A model generated the notes under the pieces. That model searched no databases and was not told the DNA's origin. It saw only the letters and a program-made list of their open reading frames with translations. From Streptococcus mitis (GTDB lineage Bacteria; Bacillota; Bacilli; Lactobacillales; Streptococcaceae), in contig NZ_JALDTZ010000010.1 of NCBI RefSeq assembly GCF_023109105.1, positions 10,444 through 74,443 on the forward strand: DNA of 64,000 nt. Reading direction: 5' to 3'. This document shows positions 19,440 to 29,203 of this stretch, piece after piece. The position numbers were made by a program, and so were the translations under genes. The stretch's first letter is position 1; each line of letters begins with the position of its first letter.

Positions 19440-19466
19440 AAAAAAGCAGTAATTTTTCAACTGCTC
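19440..19466 (-). terminator. Terminator after rny
   Basis: On the minus strand GAGCAGT pairs with ACTGCTT around a loop and is followed by a T run. It separates rny from the gmk operon; the remaining gap shows no other structure. Confidence 0.75.
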
Positions 19467-19474
19467 TTTCTTAT

Positions 19475-21088
19475 TTATTTAGCATAATCTACTGCACGAA
19501 GCTCGCGAATCACGGTTACCTTGATATTTCCTGGGTAATCGAGATTATTTTCAATTTTCTCACGAACTTTGTGAGCCAAGATTGTGACTTTGTCGTCTTT
19601 GATTTGTCCTGGATTGACCATGATACGGATTTCACGTCCTGCTTGAAGAGCAAAGCTAGTTTGTACTCCTTCAAAGCCATTCGCAATTTCTTCCAAATCA
19701 TGAAGACGCTTGATATAGCTTTCAAGAGACTCACTACGAGCACCTGGACGGGCTGCGCTCAAGGCATCTGCTGCAGCAACGATAACTGCAATCACGCTTT
19801 CAGCTTCAACATCACCATGGTGACTAGCAATCGTATTTACCACAACTGGGTGTTCCTTGTACTTACGAGCCAATTCCATACCAATTTCAACGTGGCTACC
19901 CTCAACCTCACGGTCGATGGCTTTCCCGATATCGTGAAGGAATCCAGCACGACGGGCAAGAGCCGCATTTTCACCAAGCTCACTCGCCATGATACCAGCC
20001 AGCTTAGCAACTTCAATCGAATGACGCAAGACGTTTTGTCCATATGAAGTACGGAACTGCAAACGTCCCATTATCTTCATCAAATCTGGATGAAGGTTTG
20101 GTGCACCAATCTCATAGGCAGCAGCCTCACCGTATTCACGGATTTTATTGTCAATCTCCTGACGGTTTTTCTCAACCAACTCTTCGATACGAGCTGGGTG
20201 AATACGACCATCCTTGAGCAACATTTCCATAGTCATGCGGGCAATCTCACGACGAATCGGATCAAATCCTGACAAGGTCACCACTTCTGGCGTATCATCG
20301 ATAATCACATCGACCCCTGTCAAGCTTTCAAAGGTACGAATGTTACGACCTTCACGACCAATAATACGTCCCTTCATAGTATCATCCGGCAGATGAACTG
20401 TTGAGTTTGTTGACTCCGCTACATATTCACCAGCGATACGTTGCATAGCTTGAACCAAGATGTCCTTGGCCATTTTGTCAGAACGTTCCTTGACCTCTTG
20501 CTCAGCTTCGCGAATGCGACTGGCAATCTCCTTGGTCAAGTTCTCCTCTGTCTGAGCCAAGATAATATCTCGTGCTTCTGCCTGAGACAGAGCACCAATA
20601 CGCTCTAGTTCAGCTTCTTTTTGTCTTTCGACTTCCTCTAATTGCTCTTCACGCGCATCAAGGTTTTTCGCCCTATCAGAAATACTTTGTTCTTTTTGTT
20701 CAAGTGTTTGTTCTTTACTCGTCAAATTGTCGTCCTTACGGTCAAGGCTAGTAGCTCTCTCTGTCAAACGACTTTCGATTTGTTTGAGTTCTTGACGTTC
20801 TGATTTGAATTCAGCGTCCACTTCTTCACGGTATTTTCTGGCTTCTTCTTTGGCCTCCAATAGTGCTTCTTTTTTAAGAGACTTGCTTTCACGTTTGGCT
20901 TCATTAACAAGTAAATCCGCTTCACGCTCAGCTTGTCCACGTAAATTAGTTGCTTCTTGTTCAGCATTTAAAAGCATCAACTCCGCAGCTTCCTGAGATG
21001 ATTTCATCTTGGCTGAGATGCTGACATATCCAATGACTAAACCAATGATGACGGCAAAAACAGCAATCGCAAGCGACATGATTTCCAT
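19475..21088 (-). CDS. rny: Ribonuclease Y
   Basis: This membrane-anchored endoribonuclease starts decay of many mRNAs in Firmicutes. The 537-residue protein has one N-terminal membrane helix (about 4-25), a long charged coiled coil (30-210), a KH RNA-binding domain ([12 protein letters not shown], about 230-240) and an HD domain with the metal-binding H-D pair in [12 protein letters not shown] and a later ASHHGD. Length and order match the family. It is a monocistronic unit with a terminator. Confidence 0.97.
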   Translation of the reverse strand: MEIMSLAIAVFAVIIGLVIGYVSISAKMKSSQEAAELMLLNAEQEATNLRGQAEREADLLVNEAKRESKSLKKEALLEAKEEARKYREEVDAEFKSERQELKQIESRLTERATSLDRKDDNLTSKEQTLEQKEQSISDRAKNLDAREEQLEEVERQKEAELERIGALSQAEARDIILAQTEENLTKEIASRIREAEQEVKERSDKMAKDILVQAMQRIAGEYVAESTNSTVHLPDDTMKGRIIGREGRNIRTFESLTGVDVIIDDTPEVVTLSGFDPIRREIARMTMEMLLKDGRIHPARIEELVEKNRQEIDNKIREYGEAAAYEIGAPNLHPDLMKIMGRLQFRTSYGQNVLRHSIEVAKLAGIMASELGENAALARRAGFLHDIGKAIDREVEGSHVEIGMELARKYKEHPVVVNTIASHHGDVEAESVIAVIVAAADALSAARPGARSESLESYIKRLHDLEEIANGFEGVQTSFALQAGREIRIMVNPGQIKDDKVTILAHKVREKIENNLDYPGNIKVTVIRELRAVDYAK

Positions 21089-21227
21089 GTTTTTACCTCA
21101 TTTTATTGTTATTCCGAATGACATACATTCTTTTACATTCTACCATAAAAAAGTGATTTTCACAAACCTAAAATAGAATATGTTTTTGGGAATTTATAAT
21201 ACATTTACTAAAATAAACTTGTTTTTT

Positions 21228-21253
21228 AGAAAAGCCTACCTTTCAGTAGACTT
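21228..21253 (-). terminator. Terminator overlapping the tmcAL stop codon
   Basis: The minus strand pairs AAGTCTAC with GTAGGCTT (one G-U) around a 6-nt loop, followed by TTTTCT. The hairpin begins within the stop codon of the upstream gene. Confidence 0.72.
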
Positions 21254-22349
21254 AGTTTGATTCTATTCTAATGGGTACTCTGCCGAAATTCTGTTCTGCT
21301 ATACTCGGGTGTCCTAGTTGGTAGATTTGATCTGCCTTTTGGGTCACGGCATCCCAGGTTTTTTTTCCAATTCGGCTGACTAGATGGATCTGCCCTTTCA
21401 AAGACTTAAGATGTTGTCTGCCTTTTTCGGTAAAGCCAAGGACATGGATACCTTCTGGCAAGTCACTTTCTCTGGCCTGCACCAAGATATAGGTCAAGAG
21501 ACGTCTGACACGCGCCTTGGTGTAGCGTTTGGTCGCAACCGCCTCGATCAATTCGTCAACAGACTGAGCTGTCTTGATGGCATCCTTGATGCGCACTGCC
21601 ATTTCTTGATTAACCTGATAAATAGTACTTAGGTCTGGATTTGAAAAGATTTGATAGCGTAAAAGTGGAAAATAATCTTCCCAGCTCACCTTACTAGTCT
21701 GCTCAAAGAGGGCAGCAGAGGGCATAAAGCGTTCTAAGAAATCTTGGTCTGACTGATGCTGACGCAGGGCTGTCGCCGAGGCAAAGTCCACATCCTTGTC
21801 CACAGAATGATAACCTGCCCCCTGACGCTGAATCGGGTGCAACTTGATGTTTCGTGCAGCAAGCGCCTTGGCATAGGCCAGAGCAAGGACATGATTGGGC
21901 GTATTGCCTGAAAAATCAAGACCTGCAAATTCCTTCCACATAGCTTGGGTTTTCTGGGGATAGGAGAGGGAATCAGGAAGATTTTCCACAAATTTCTCCA
22001 TCTCAGCACCCTGCTCTGTGTATAAATCAGCGATTTTCTGGTAATCTAGAACTTCCTCCGTCCCAAAAGCTAGAATATCAATGCCCAAACGAGCCAAGAT
22101 GTCCACAGCCCCTTGGCCAAAGAAATCTGCTGCCTGAACACTGACTAAAAAGGGCAATTCTACTACCAAGTCTGCGCCATTTTCCAATGCCATTTGGGCT
22201 CGTGTCCACTTGTCCACAATTGCAGGCTCACCTCTCTGCATAAAATTCCCTGACATAGCCACGATTTTCAGTCCATCAGCCTGATCTAGCAGGTATTTGT
22301 GGCCATTGTGAAAAGGATTGAACTCCGCTATAATACCTGTGATGGTCAT
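21252..22349 (-). CDS. tmcAL: tRNA(Met) cytidine acetate ligase family protein (YlbM/TmcAL)
   Basis: The 365-residue nucleotidyltransferase-fold protein begins [19 protein letters not shown], the HxGH-type ATP motif. The following [19 protein letters not shown] segment is diagnostic of the YlbM family. In B. subtilis the homologue forms N4-acetylcytidine at the wobble position of elongator tRNA-Met from acetate and ATP; the same role is inferred here. It is the last gene of an operon after the SAM methyltransferase, 9 nt apart. Confidence 0.88.
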   Translation of the reverse strand: MTITGIIAEFNPFHNGHKYLLDQADGLKIVAMSGNFMQRGEPAIVDKWTRAQMALENGADLVVELPFLVSVQAADFFGQGAVDILARLGIDILAFGTEEVLDYQKIADLYTEQGAEMEKFVENLPDSLSYPQKTQAMWKEFAGLDFSGNTPNHVLALAYAKALAARNIKLHPIQRQGAGYHSVDKDVDFASATALRQHQSDQDFLERFMPSAALFEQTSKVSWEDYFPLLRYQIFSNPDLSTIYQVNQEMAVRIKDAIKTAQSVDELIEAVATKRYTKARVRRLLTYILVQARESDLPEGIHVLGFTEKGRQHLKSLKGQIHLVSRIGKKTWDAVTQKADQIYQLGHPSIAEQNFGRVPIRIESN

Positions 22350-22358
22350 GATATTCTC

Positions 22359-23099
22359 CTACTTCTGTGCCACAAAAAACCAACGGTTGCTAGTTTCTGT
22401 TGGCTCCTTGTCCTCAAAGTCCGCATAGAGTTTGAAGGATTTGAAACCAGCCTGTTCCAGCAAAATATCATAGGTTAAGACCTCGTATGTACGCTCCTCA
22501 TGCACCTCATCGTGACGACTAAAGGATCCGTCTGCTTCCTTGATAAAGAAAGTCAGTTCATGCACGATAGAGTGAGGGGCTTCGTCCTCATAGGTGTCCC
22601 AAAGCATGGCAAAGTCTTCTGCATTTTCATGATAGGAATAACCTGGAAAAACGTCGTCAGTCTGGTAAGTCGAATGCACATCAAAGATAAAAACACCATC
22701 TTCATTTAAGGCATTATAGACTTCTTTAAAAACGTCCCCTACTTCCACCTCATCCTGCATGTAACAGATTGAGTCCGAGTAACACGTGACAAAATCGTAT
22801 TTACCTGCCTTGGACAAATCCAGCATATTGCCTTCAATAAAATCAATCTTTTGCTTGGCTGAAGCTGCTCTCTTCTCCGCTATCTTTAACATATCCGCGC
22901 TCAAGTCCAGTCCAGTTACATCAAAACCTGCCTGAGAAAAGCGCACAGACTGAATACCTGTCCCACAAGCCAACTCCAAGAGTTTCTTTCTCTCCTTAGT
23001 CTTTGGCAAATGACGGAGGGAAAAATCCGTCCATTTATCGTATAAACTATCGTCCATCACAGCATCATAAACAGCCGCAAAGGTTTCATAAGTCGCCAT
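22359..23099 (-). CDS. Class I SAM-dependent methyltransferase, unknown substrate
   Basis: The protein has a Rossmann methyltransferase fold with motif I LLELACGTGIQSVRFSQAG and motif II GLDLSADML. YDFVTCYSDSICYM occupies the motif IV position. I start at the ATG at 23099 (246 residues, M-A-T-Y-E-T-F), the conserved opening of this family, although the visible GGAG is rather far upstream. An ATG two codons earlier (23105) and one at 23174 are alternatives. Its conserved place between rsfS and tmcAL suggests a link to translation, but no substrate is known. Confidence 0.82.
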   Translation of the reverse strand: MATYETFAAVYDAVMDDSLYDKWTDFSLRHLPKTKERKKLLELACGTGIQSVRFSQAGFDVTGLDLSADMLKIAEKRAASAKQKIDFIEGNMLDLSKAGKYDFVTCYSDSICYMQDEVEVGDVFKEVYNALNEDGVFIFDVHSTYQTDDVFPGYSYHENAEDFAMLWDTYEDEAPHSIVHELTFFIKEADGSFSRHDEVHEERTYEVLTYDILLEQAGFKSFKLYADFEDKEPTETSNRWFFVAQK

Positions 23100-23208
23100 A
23101 ATCATGCTACTAAGAGCTCCATGGTAAACACCACTAGCCCTTACCTTTCTATCCATTTTTTCTAAAATAAGCAAATAAAACCCAGTTGACTACAACTGAG
23201 TTCATCTT

Positions 23209-23562
<354 letters not shown>

Positions 23563-23574
23563 TTAATCCTCTTT

Positions 23575-24075
23575 CTAGAAAATATGTTTGTAATTTAGGA
23601 CATCTGCAAAGCGCCCCTCCCAAATGCCCTCATAAAATTCATTTATCGTTTCTGCTGGAATGTCATCGCCATCAAACGTTGTGCAAGTTCCTTCTGGAAT
23701 AATAAGCTGATAGCCATATTCAAAGGCAACCTTGACAGAGGTATCCACACAATATTCTGTCTGCATACCACATAAAACTAATTTTTCAATCCCCTGTTTA
23801 TCCAAGTATTCTTTTAAACCAGTTTCTTTGAAAATACTGTTATACTTCTTCTGAAAGACCTTTTCATTAGGTTTTCGACTTAAAAACTCAGATAACTGCC
23901 AATCTTCTGATGTTTGAGCTTCAGAGTTCTCAATATGTTGAACATAGATAATTTCGATATTCTTGCTTCTAGCCTGGTTTTGTAAATAAGAAATTTTTTC
24001 CAATAGACTTTTTGTCTGAAACCCAGTTTCCACTAAAATATTCTGAACATCAATGATTATAAAAGCCGTCTTCAT
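23575..24075 (-). CDS. Isochorismatase-like cysteine hydrolase
   Basis: The 166-residue alpha/beta hydrolase has the family catalytic triad pattern: Asp near residue 9 (FIIIDVQN), a Lys in the central QKKYNSIF stretch, and Cys near 109 in CGMQTEYCVDTSV. Relatives include nicotinamidases and isochorismatases. Its position between nadD-yqeK and rsfS makes a nicotinamidase-like job tempting, but the substrate-pocket residues cannot be read from the motifs alone. It abuts yqeK with no gap. Confidence 0.82.
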   Translation of the reverse strand: MKTAFIIIDVQNILVETGFQTKSLLEKISYLQNQARSKNIEIIYVQHIENSEAQTSEDWQLSEFLSRKPNEKVFQKKYNSIFKETGLKEYLDKQGIEKLVLCGMQTEYCVDTSVKVAFEYGYQLIIPEGTCTTFDGDDIPAETINEFYEGIWEGRFADVLNYKHIF

Positions 24076-24669
24076 TTAGTCCTCTTTCAAATAGTGTACA
24101 AAGGCGTTATAGGTTTCAAGGGTTTGGGGATAGATGGGAAATCCTTGATGAGCCAAATGCTCCACAGTTCGTGCCGTTTCGTAGGCCACTGCCTTATTAA
24201 GTGACAAACTTGCAATTTCACGCGCCTGATCCACGCCTGGAAAGGCACGATTGTGCTCGATATAATCTGCGACGTAGATGACTTTATCTAGATCGGTCAT
24301 CTGACCAGCTCCGACTGTATGGATTTCAATAGCTCGCAGGATTTCAGAGTCTTGCAAATCCAAATCTTCCTGAATCTTGTAGATGCCAACCATACCATGC
24401 CAGACATTATTGCCCCAGTTTTTGAGGTCAGGGTCTAGCTGATAACGGTCAATCAAGTCTAGAAATTCCTGATCTGACAACTTTTTAGCATAGTCATGAA
24501 GGAGACCTGCTAGACCTGCTTTATCGGCATCGACTCCGAATCGTTCTGCAAGTTCAATGGCTGCACACTCTACACCCAAGCAATGGGTTACACGTTTTTC
24601 AGGTAGAAGCTCTGCCATTCTTTCCAACAAAACCTCACGGGAACAGTTGATATAGTCTTGGTATGCCAT
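24076..24669 (-). CDS. yqeK: HD-domain hydrolase YqeK (probable diadenosine tetraphosphatase)
   Basis: The 197-residue protein has a metal-binding HD domain: an early His in [12 protein letters not shown], the HD pair in [12 protein letters not shown] (about 52-63), later His residues in NVWHGMVG and EIHTVGA, and a closing Asp in VIYVADYIE. Characterised YqeK proteins hydrolyse Ap4A to two ADP. Its ATG shares one base with the nadD stop codon, a coupling seen across Firmicutes. Confidence 0.92.
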   Translation of the reverse strand: MAYQDYINCSREVLLERMAELLPEKRVTHCLGVECAAIELAERFGVDADKAGLAGLLHDYAKKLSDQEFLDLIDRYQLDPDLKNWGNNVWHGMVGIYKIQEDLDLQDSEILRAIEIHTVGAGQMTDLDKVIYVADYIEHNRAFPGVDQAREIASLSLNKAVAYETARTVEHLAHQGFPIYPQTLETYNAFVHYLKED

Positions 24670-25298
24670 CAGTAAAGCCCCTCCTTCTCGATGTAGTCTA
24701 GCACTGGCTGAGGTAGGAGAAAGTTGGGTTTCCGACCTTGGGCAATGAAGTCACGCACCATGCTGGACGAGATGTCCATGAGAGGCACATCCACCCAGAT
24801 AACTGGATAGGAAGTCCCAGCCTTGTAACGTGGGCGCTGAACTCCCACAAACTGAACCATGTCGACCAGCTCATCAATTCGGTACCATTTAGGCAGATAG
24901 TCCACCATATCAGCCCCGATAATGAAGTAATAATCCGTGTCTGGATGTTGTTCCGTCAAAATCTTCATGGTGTCGTAGGTGTAGGAAATTCCCTTGCGCT
25001 CTAACTCGATTGTTTCAATGGCTAAGCCTTCAATCCCCTCAATCGCCAACTCAAGCATCTTGAGCCGATGGTGCTCGGGGATGGTTTCCTTTTTATCTAC
25101 ATGAGGTGGTTGGTATTCGGGCATGAGCAGGACCTGGTCCAGTCCCAACTGTTGTCGTACTTGGTCCGCCACAACAAGATGGGCATTGTGAACAGGGTTA
25201 AAATTTCCGCCTAAAATCCCGACTTGTTTGCGTTTTTTCTCCTTGATTTCTGGCTCCAACTCTACCTTGGTAAAGGGAGTCAATAATTCGATTGCCAT
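24669..25298 (-). CDS. nadD: Nicotinate-nucleotide adenylyltransferase
   Basis: It joins ATP and nicotinate mononucleotide to form deamido-NAD, an essential step in NAD synthesis. The 209-residue protein has an N-terminal extension of about 25 residues before [16 protein letters not shown], the ATP-binding G-G-x-F-x-P-x-H-x-x-H motif. The C-terminal ISSSMVRD corresponds to the I-S-S-T-x-x-R signature. It is coupled to yqeK and follows yhbY in the operon. Confidence 0.95.
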   Translation of the reverse strand: MAIELLTPFTKVELEPEIKEKKRKQVGILGGNFNPVHNAHLVVADQVRQQLGLDQVLLMPEYQPPHVDKKETIPEHHRLKMLELAIEGIEGLAIETIELERKGISYTYDTMKILTEQHPDTDYYFIIGADMVDYLPKWYRIDELVDMVQFVGVQRPRYKAGTSYPVIWVDVPLMDISSSMVRDFIAQGRKPNFLLPQPVLDYIEKEGLY

Positions 25299-25349
25299 AG
25301 GCTCGTCTTCCTTTAATTCTCTGTAAAAACAGTTGTTTGGAGTAGGGTT

Positions 25350-25661
25350 TTAGATTTCTTTGACTTTCTTGGAAATCTTGCGATTTTCTTTCTTGCTGGA
25401 TTGTTTATACAAAATCAAGATGCGTCCGATTTTTTGGACCGTATCCACACCGATTTCTTCTTCCAAGATTTCAGCTACTTCGTGGATGTTTTCATCTGTG
25501 TTTTGCAAGAGCGTAACTTTAATCAATTCGCGAGCGTCAAGAGCTTGACGGACGCTGGTTTTGATTTGGTCGTTGAGACCATTTTTCCCGATTTGGATGA
25601 TGGGTTTGAGGGTGTGTGCCTGGCTGTTGAGGAAGGCACGTTGTTTTGATGTTAATGACAT
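25350..25661 (-). CDS. yhbY: RNA-binding protein YhbY (CRM domain)
   Basis: The 103-residue protein is a single CRM domain associated with pre-50S ribosomes. The GKNGLNDQ loop near 23-30 and the LTSKQRAFLNSQAHTLKPI start are typical. The C-terminal basic tail (SSKKENRKISKKVKE) probably helps RNA contact. It lies between yqeH and nadD as in other Firmicutes, but here a structured element of about 155 bp separates it from yqeH. Confidence 0.93.
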   Translation of the reverse strand: MSLTSKQRAFLNSQAHTLKPIIQIGKNGLNDQIKTSVRQALDARELIKVTLLQNTDENIHEVAEILEEEIGVDTVQKIGRILILYKQSSKKENRKISKKVKEI

Positions 25662-25685
25662 AATTTCTTTAAAAGAGTTTCTTTT

Positions 25686-25840
25686 AATACTTTTCTGAAG
25701 TGGTGACGGACGTCAGCAAAGTCCTTCGGACTTTCATGACTAAAATTTGAGCCTAAGGTCTCTAATTTTCCGCAGTTGGTACAATTCCTTGTACCAACTG
25801 ACACCACGGCGAAAAGTATTCTCTACAGGGCTCGCCCTGC
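25686..25840. repeat. Multi-hairpin structured element between yqeH and yhbY
   Basis: Outer arms AATACTTTTC-tga-aGTGGTG (25686-25705) and CACCACGGCGAAAAGTATT (25802-25820) are inverted repeats. Enclosed are three separate hairpins: AAAGTCC/GGACTTT (25718-25734), AAAATT-GAG/CTC-AATTTT (25742-25769) and a perfect 12-bp CAGTTGGTACAA/TTGTACCAACTG with a 4-nt loop (25773-25800). A fourth small hairpin, CAGGG/CCCTG (25826-25839), follows outside. The element contains no convincing ORF. It sits within a co-directional operon, so it would be folded in the mRNA. It could be a mobile palindromic repeat or an RNA control element; it does not match BOX. Confidence 0.6.
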
Positions 25841-25875
25841 TCGCCCGAATTCAGATAACCCTTTCCTTTCTGTGT

Positions 25876-26982
25876 TTAAATAATTGCTTTGCGTGTGACG
25901 ACGGCGACGCCTTCTGGTGCCCAGACGGCGACTTTGGCAGTTCCTGTTACGCGAATCCAGCCTAGTCCTGAGATAACTAGATCTGTCTTATCCTTGATAT
26001 TAAAGACATGTTGGACTAGTTTTGGAAAATCTTCTTTTTCCTTGCTATTTGGCGGTGTTAGAAGAGTTCCAAGGTGCTTGTCGTAAAAGGCACTAGCGCC
26101 CTCAAGCTTGGTACGGTGGAGTTTGAGTTCATTGTCAAAGAAGGCTGTGAATCCTTGCTTTTCTCCTGCAATGAAGTCAAAGCGTCCCAAACCACCTAAA
26201 AACAGGGTTTGCTCGGGATTAAGCTGATAGGTTTTAGGCTTGATTTCCTTTTTAGGACTGACATACTTGAGGTTTTTAGCCGTCAAGTAGTGGGCCATCT
26301 GATGACGGTGGATAATTCCCGGTGTATCGTAGATATATGAACCGTCGTCAAGCGGAATCTCAATCTTGTCCAAGGTTGTCCCTGGGAAGCGCGAAGTCGT
26401 GATGACATTCTGATCACCCGTAATTTCCTGGATAATAGCATTAATAAGAGTTGATTTCCCAACATTGGTTACCCCAACAACATAGACATCACGGCCCTTA
26501 CGGTAATGTTCAATCTTGTCAATGACTTCCTTAATGGCATGTTTGTTTTGTGCCGAAGTTAGGACGACATCGACTGGACGAAGACCCTCTTCGTGGGCAC
26601 GCTCCATCAACCACTGGCTAATCTTGCCCGGTTTAACAGACTTGGGCAAGATATCTTTTTTATTTCCAACCAAGAGGACATCATTGCCCGAGACAAAACG
26701 TGGCAAGCCTGGGATGACAGAGCCATTAAAGTCAAAGATATCAATGACATTGACCACCAAGGCATCACTGTCTCCCACCTCGTGCAAGAGCTTGAGGAAA
26801 TCATCATCCGTCAACTGGACATCCGTGATTTCATTGTAGTGGCGGAGACGGAAACAGCGTTGGCAATAGACTTCACCAGTCTCCAAACCTTTTTCAAGTG
26901 CCGACTGGGGGGTAAAGCCAAGACCAGCCTTGTCTGTCGTCTGAATGGTTGCTCCACAACCAATACAGAGAATTTCTTCCAT
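25876..26982 (-). CDS. yqeH: Ribosome biogenesis GTPase YqeH
   Basis: This circularly permuted GTPase acts in 30S subunit assembly. The 368-residue protein begins with a zinc finger (CIGCGATIQ and CQRCFRLRHY). Permuted GTPase motifs follow in the order G4 (VGNKKD, about 106), G5, G1 (GVTNVGKSTL, about 168-177), G2 and G3 (YDTPG, about 219). A C-terminal RNA-binding region completes it. It overlaps yqeG closely (2-nt gap) and is followed by yhbY. Confidence 0.95.
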   Translation of the reverse strand: MEEILCIGCGATIQTTDKAGLGFTPQSALEKGLETGEVYCQRCFRLRHYNEITDVQLTDDDFLKLLHEVGDSDALVVNVIDIFDFNGSVIPGLPRFVSGNDVLLVGNKKDILPKSVKPGKISQWLMERAHEEGLRPVDVVLTSAQNKHAIKEVIDKIEHYRKGRDVYVVGVTNVGKSTLINAIIQEITGDQNVITTSRFPGTTLDKIEIPLDDGSYIYDTPGIIHRHQMAHYLTAKNLKYVSPKKEIKPKTYQLNPEQTLFLGGLGRFDFIAGEKQGFTAFFDNELKLHRTKLEGASAFYDKHLGTLLTPPNSKEKEDFPKLVQHVFNIKDKTDLVISGLGWIRVTGTAKVAVWAPEGVAVVTRKAII

Positions 26983-26984
26983 AG

Positions 26985-27512
26985 TTAAATTCCTTTTTTA
27001 TATGTAATTGGCCCGTACTTTTCAGTGATTTTTCGCATGACACGGCGCTCACGAGCTCGGTTAATCTGCGTTTTGATCGAATCGTGTTGGACCAAGGGTT
27101 TGACTAAAATCGAGCGAATGCCTGCACGGTGGGCTGCTCGAATATCTGTCATGAGCTGGTCGCCAACCATGACTACTTCACTTTTCTCATAGTGGAATTC
27201 CTTCATGGCACGGTCAATTCCCAATGTGAAGGGCTTCAAGGCCCAATAAATGTAATCAATTCCAAACTTCTCAACTGCTCTTTGGACGCGTTTCTTAGTG
27301 TTATTTGAGACTACGATGATGCGAATACCAGCATCACGAAGGTCATGCAACCATCGTTTCATCTCTGGAGTCCCGTCAGGGTTATTCCAAGCAATGAGAG
27401 TATTATCTAAATCCACCAAAACAGCTTTTATTCCTTGTTTTTGCAGGCTTTCTACTGTCAAATCATAAACTGCTTCCACAGCAAAATCTGGCATGTAATT
27501 TTCAATCGCCAT
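26985..27512 (-). CDS. yqeG: HAD-superfamily phosphatase, YqeG family
   Basis: The 175-residue protein is a HAD subfamily IIIA phosphatase. Motif I is VLVDLDNTLIAW (nucleophile Asp, about residue 35), motif II is IRIIVVSNNT, and motif III/IV is VVMVGDQLMTDI. It is always found just before yqeH in Firmicutes, and a phosphatase role linked to ribosome assembly is inferred from that alone. The start follows GGAG at a normal distance. Confidence 0.9.
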   Translation of the reverse strand: MAIENYMPDFAVEAVYDLTVESLQKQGIKAVLVDLDNTLIAWNNPDGTPEMKRWLHDLRDAGIRIIVVSNNTKKRVQRAVEKFGIDYIYWALKPFTLGIDRAMKEFHYEKSEVVMVGDQLMTDIRAAHRAGIRSILVKPLVQHDSIKTQINRARERRVMRKITEKYGPITYKKGI

Positions 27513-27528
27513 TCTGGCTCCTTCTCTT

Positions 27529-28434
27529 TTATTTTCTAGTAATTTTCTTCAGCCATTGAGATAAGGCTGCCCATAAAATCAAGCTAGCCATTAAGATATA
27601 AATCCAAGCATTTGGCTCTTCTGTAAATGGTAGAGGAACATTCATTCCGAAGAAACCTGTAATAACCGCAAGTACTGCTAGTAAGACGGAGACAATAGTC
27701 AAAATTGTCAAACTATCATTCAAGTTATTGTTTAGGATGTTGTTGTAAGAAGCTGAGAGTTGTTGCAAGACTTGAGAAATCAAGTCTGTCATAGACACCA
27801 ACTGATGGGCTTCAATCATGGCATCATCAAACTGCTCTCGTTCGACATCATTAAATCTCCGATAAAGAGCATGGCCCTGGATATGTTCCAAGAGGAGTCG
27901 ATTTTGTTTTGCCGCTGCTGTCAAGTAAACCATACCTGTCTCCAAGTCGGACAGGGCGAAGAGATTTTTCTTTGTTGTAGTTTGACGTAGCAAGGCACTA
28001 ATTTCGTCCTTACTTTTATCCATCTCTTCAATGACAGGATAATAAGCGTTACTGATAATCTCTAAACCAGCAAAGAGAAACTTGTAAATAGAAAGCGACT
28101 CATGGCTATCCAGATAAGCTAACATCTGATCAATGACATAAGCATTCTTATGGTTGCTGATGGTAATCATTCGTTTGTTTTCAACGATAAAGGTCATGGG
28201 AATCGCTTCATAGTAATCCTTGTCCTTTTCTAAGTCCAGAACATTGTAGATAAAGGTCACAGTCCCATTCTCACGGTTATAATCCATATGGGCACGTTCA
28301 TTTTTATCCAGTGCGTATTCAATGGTTTCTTTGTCCAAACCGTAGATTTCAGAAAGGTCTTCTAGTTTTTTCAACTTGTCCAAATCTAAGTTAATCCAGA
28401 TACAACCATTTCCCAGTTTTTTTTCTAAAAACAT
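27529..28434 (-). CDS. corA: CorA-family magnesium/divalent cation channel
   Basis: The 301-residue protein has a long cytoplasmic N-terminal funnel domain and two C-terminal membrane helices (about 243-263 and 274-293). Between them is the family pore motif G-M-N in TGFFGMNVPLPF. It forms a pentameric magnesium channel, and cobalt or nickel transport is also possible in the family. The ATG follows AAAGGAG. It lies 51 nt downstream of the MscS-like gene, so co-transcription is likely. Confidence 0.92.
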   Translation of the reverse strand: MFLEKKLGNGCIWINLDLDKLKKLEDLSEIYGLDKETIEYALDKNERAHMDYNRENGTVTFIYNVLDLEKDKDYYEAIPMTFIVENKRMITISNHKNAYVIDQMLAYLDSHESLSIYKFLFAGLEIISNAYYPVIEEMDKSKDEISALLRQTTTKKNLFALSDLETGMVYLTAAAKQNRLLLEHIQGHALYRRFNDVEREQFDDAMIEAHQLVSMTDLISQVLQQLSASYNNILNNNLNDSLTILTIVSVLLAVLAVITGFFGMNVPLPFTEEPNAWIYILMASLILWAALSQWLKKITRK

Positions 28435-28485
28435 CTTCTCTCCTTTACCAAACTCTTTCTATTGTACCATAAATCTGCTAAAATT

Positions 28486-29052
28486 TCAGGCCTGGTCTGT
28501 CCGAGAGAAATTGCTGACGACGGTGATATTCCGATTGGGAACGAAGTGCAGAACCTGGTCTTCTCCTCGGAGTTGAGTCGTTCGAATACCGACGCTGATG
28601 ACCTTGCCCGATACAGTAATAGGACCATTTGTCAGAACAACCTCATCTCCCACATCCAGTTGACGTTCAAAAAGGATAAAAAAGCCATTGATGACATCAG
28701 ACAGAAAGCCTTGAGCTCCCATCCCAATAGCCACCCCAGCAATCCCAGCACCTGCCAGCAAACTAGAAACTGGCAAACCTAAAATCGACAAAATGCAATA
28801 GAGCAAAAAGAAATAAAGAGTATAATTAAACATATTTTCTAACAGACGTGAGATTGTTTTCTGACGTCCGACATCATGACGAGACATTTTTAGAGAAGGT
28901 TTGACAATTCTCTGCACCATGGTATGGAGCAATTTCTTAGCTATATAGAAAAGTAAAAATAGAAATAACAGAGAAATTAACTTTGTTAGGATATTCTCAA
29001 TAATCGTTGTTATATCAAGCTTATTGAGGTAGGTTTGAAAAAATTCTTGCAT
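28486..29052 (-). CDS. Short MscS-family mechanosensitive channel protein
   Basis: The 188-residue protein has two or three membrane helices: about 20-45, 75-95 and the glycine/alanine-rich pore helix SLLAGAGIAGVAIGMGAQGF at 98-117. These are followed by the MscS beta domain (ILFERQLDVGDEV, VSGKVISVGIRTTQLR). It stops right after VPNRNITVVSNFSR, where full-length MscS proteins normally continue for about 90 residues with an alpha/beta domain. No remnant of that domain exists in the 51 nt before corA, so this is a naturally short or anciently truncated form. Gating of osmotic stress is inferred. Confidence 0.83.
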   Translation of the reverse strand: MQEFFQTYLNKLDITTIIENILTKLISLLFLFLLFYIAKKLLHTMVQRIVKPSLKMSRHDVGRQKTISRLLENMFNYTLYFFLLYCILSILGLPVSSLLAGAGIAGVAIGMGAQGFLSDVINGFFILFERQLDVGDEVVLTNGPITVSGKVISVGIRTTQLRGEDQVLHFVPNRNITVVSNFSRTDQA

Positions 29053-29070
29053 AGAAAACTCCTTTCATTT

Positions 29071-29079
29071 ATTATACCA
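29071..29079 (-). promoter_or_regulatory. Extended -10 promoter of the mscS-like/corA unit
   Basis: The minus strand reads TGGTATAAT, a consensus -10 with TG extension, about 20 bp upstream of the ATG. No strong -35 is seen. Confidence 0.55.
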
Positions 29080-29144
29080 TACTTTCACAAGTGATGAATC
29101 TCCATAAATATTCAAAAATAATTTCAAAAATAGACAGAAAATTC

Positions 29145-29173
29145 TTGATTTTAGTTCATATTTATACTATAAT
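29145..29173 (+). promoter_or_regulatory. sstT promoter
   Basis: TTGATT (29145-29150), a 17-bp spacer and TATAAT (29168-29173) form a near-consensus sigma-A promoter 30 bp before the start codon. The RBS is AAAGGAG. Confidence 0.75.
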
Positions 29174-29203
29174 CATAAACATTACACAATAAAGGAGATT
29201 GTT

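Noticed and set aside
25686..25840. tRNA or tmRNA gene suggested by the cloverleaf-like shape
   Set aside because: No T-loop GTTCRA, no anticodon loop of 7 nt, and the arms have wrong lengths; the outer stem is far too long for an acceptor stem.
28435..28486. Broken continuation of the MscS C-terminal domain after the stop codon
   Set aside because: Only about 50 nt remain before corA and they contain the corA RBS; no MscS-like sequence is found in any frame.
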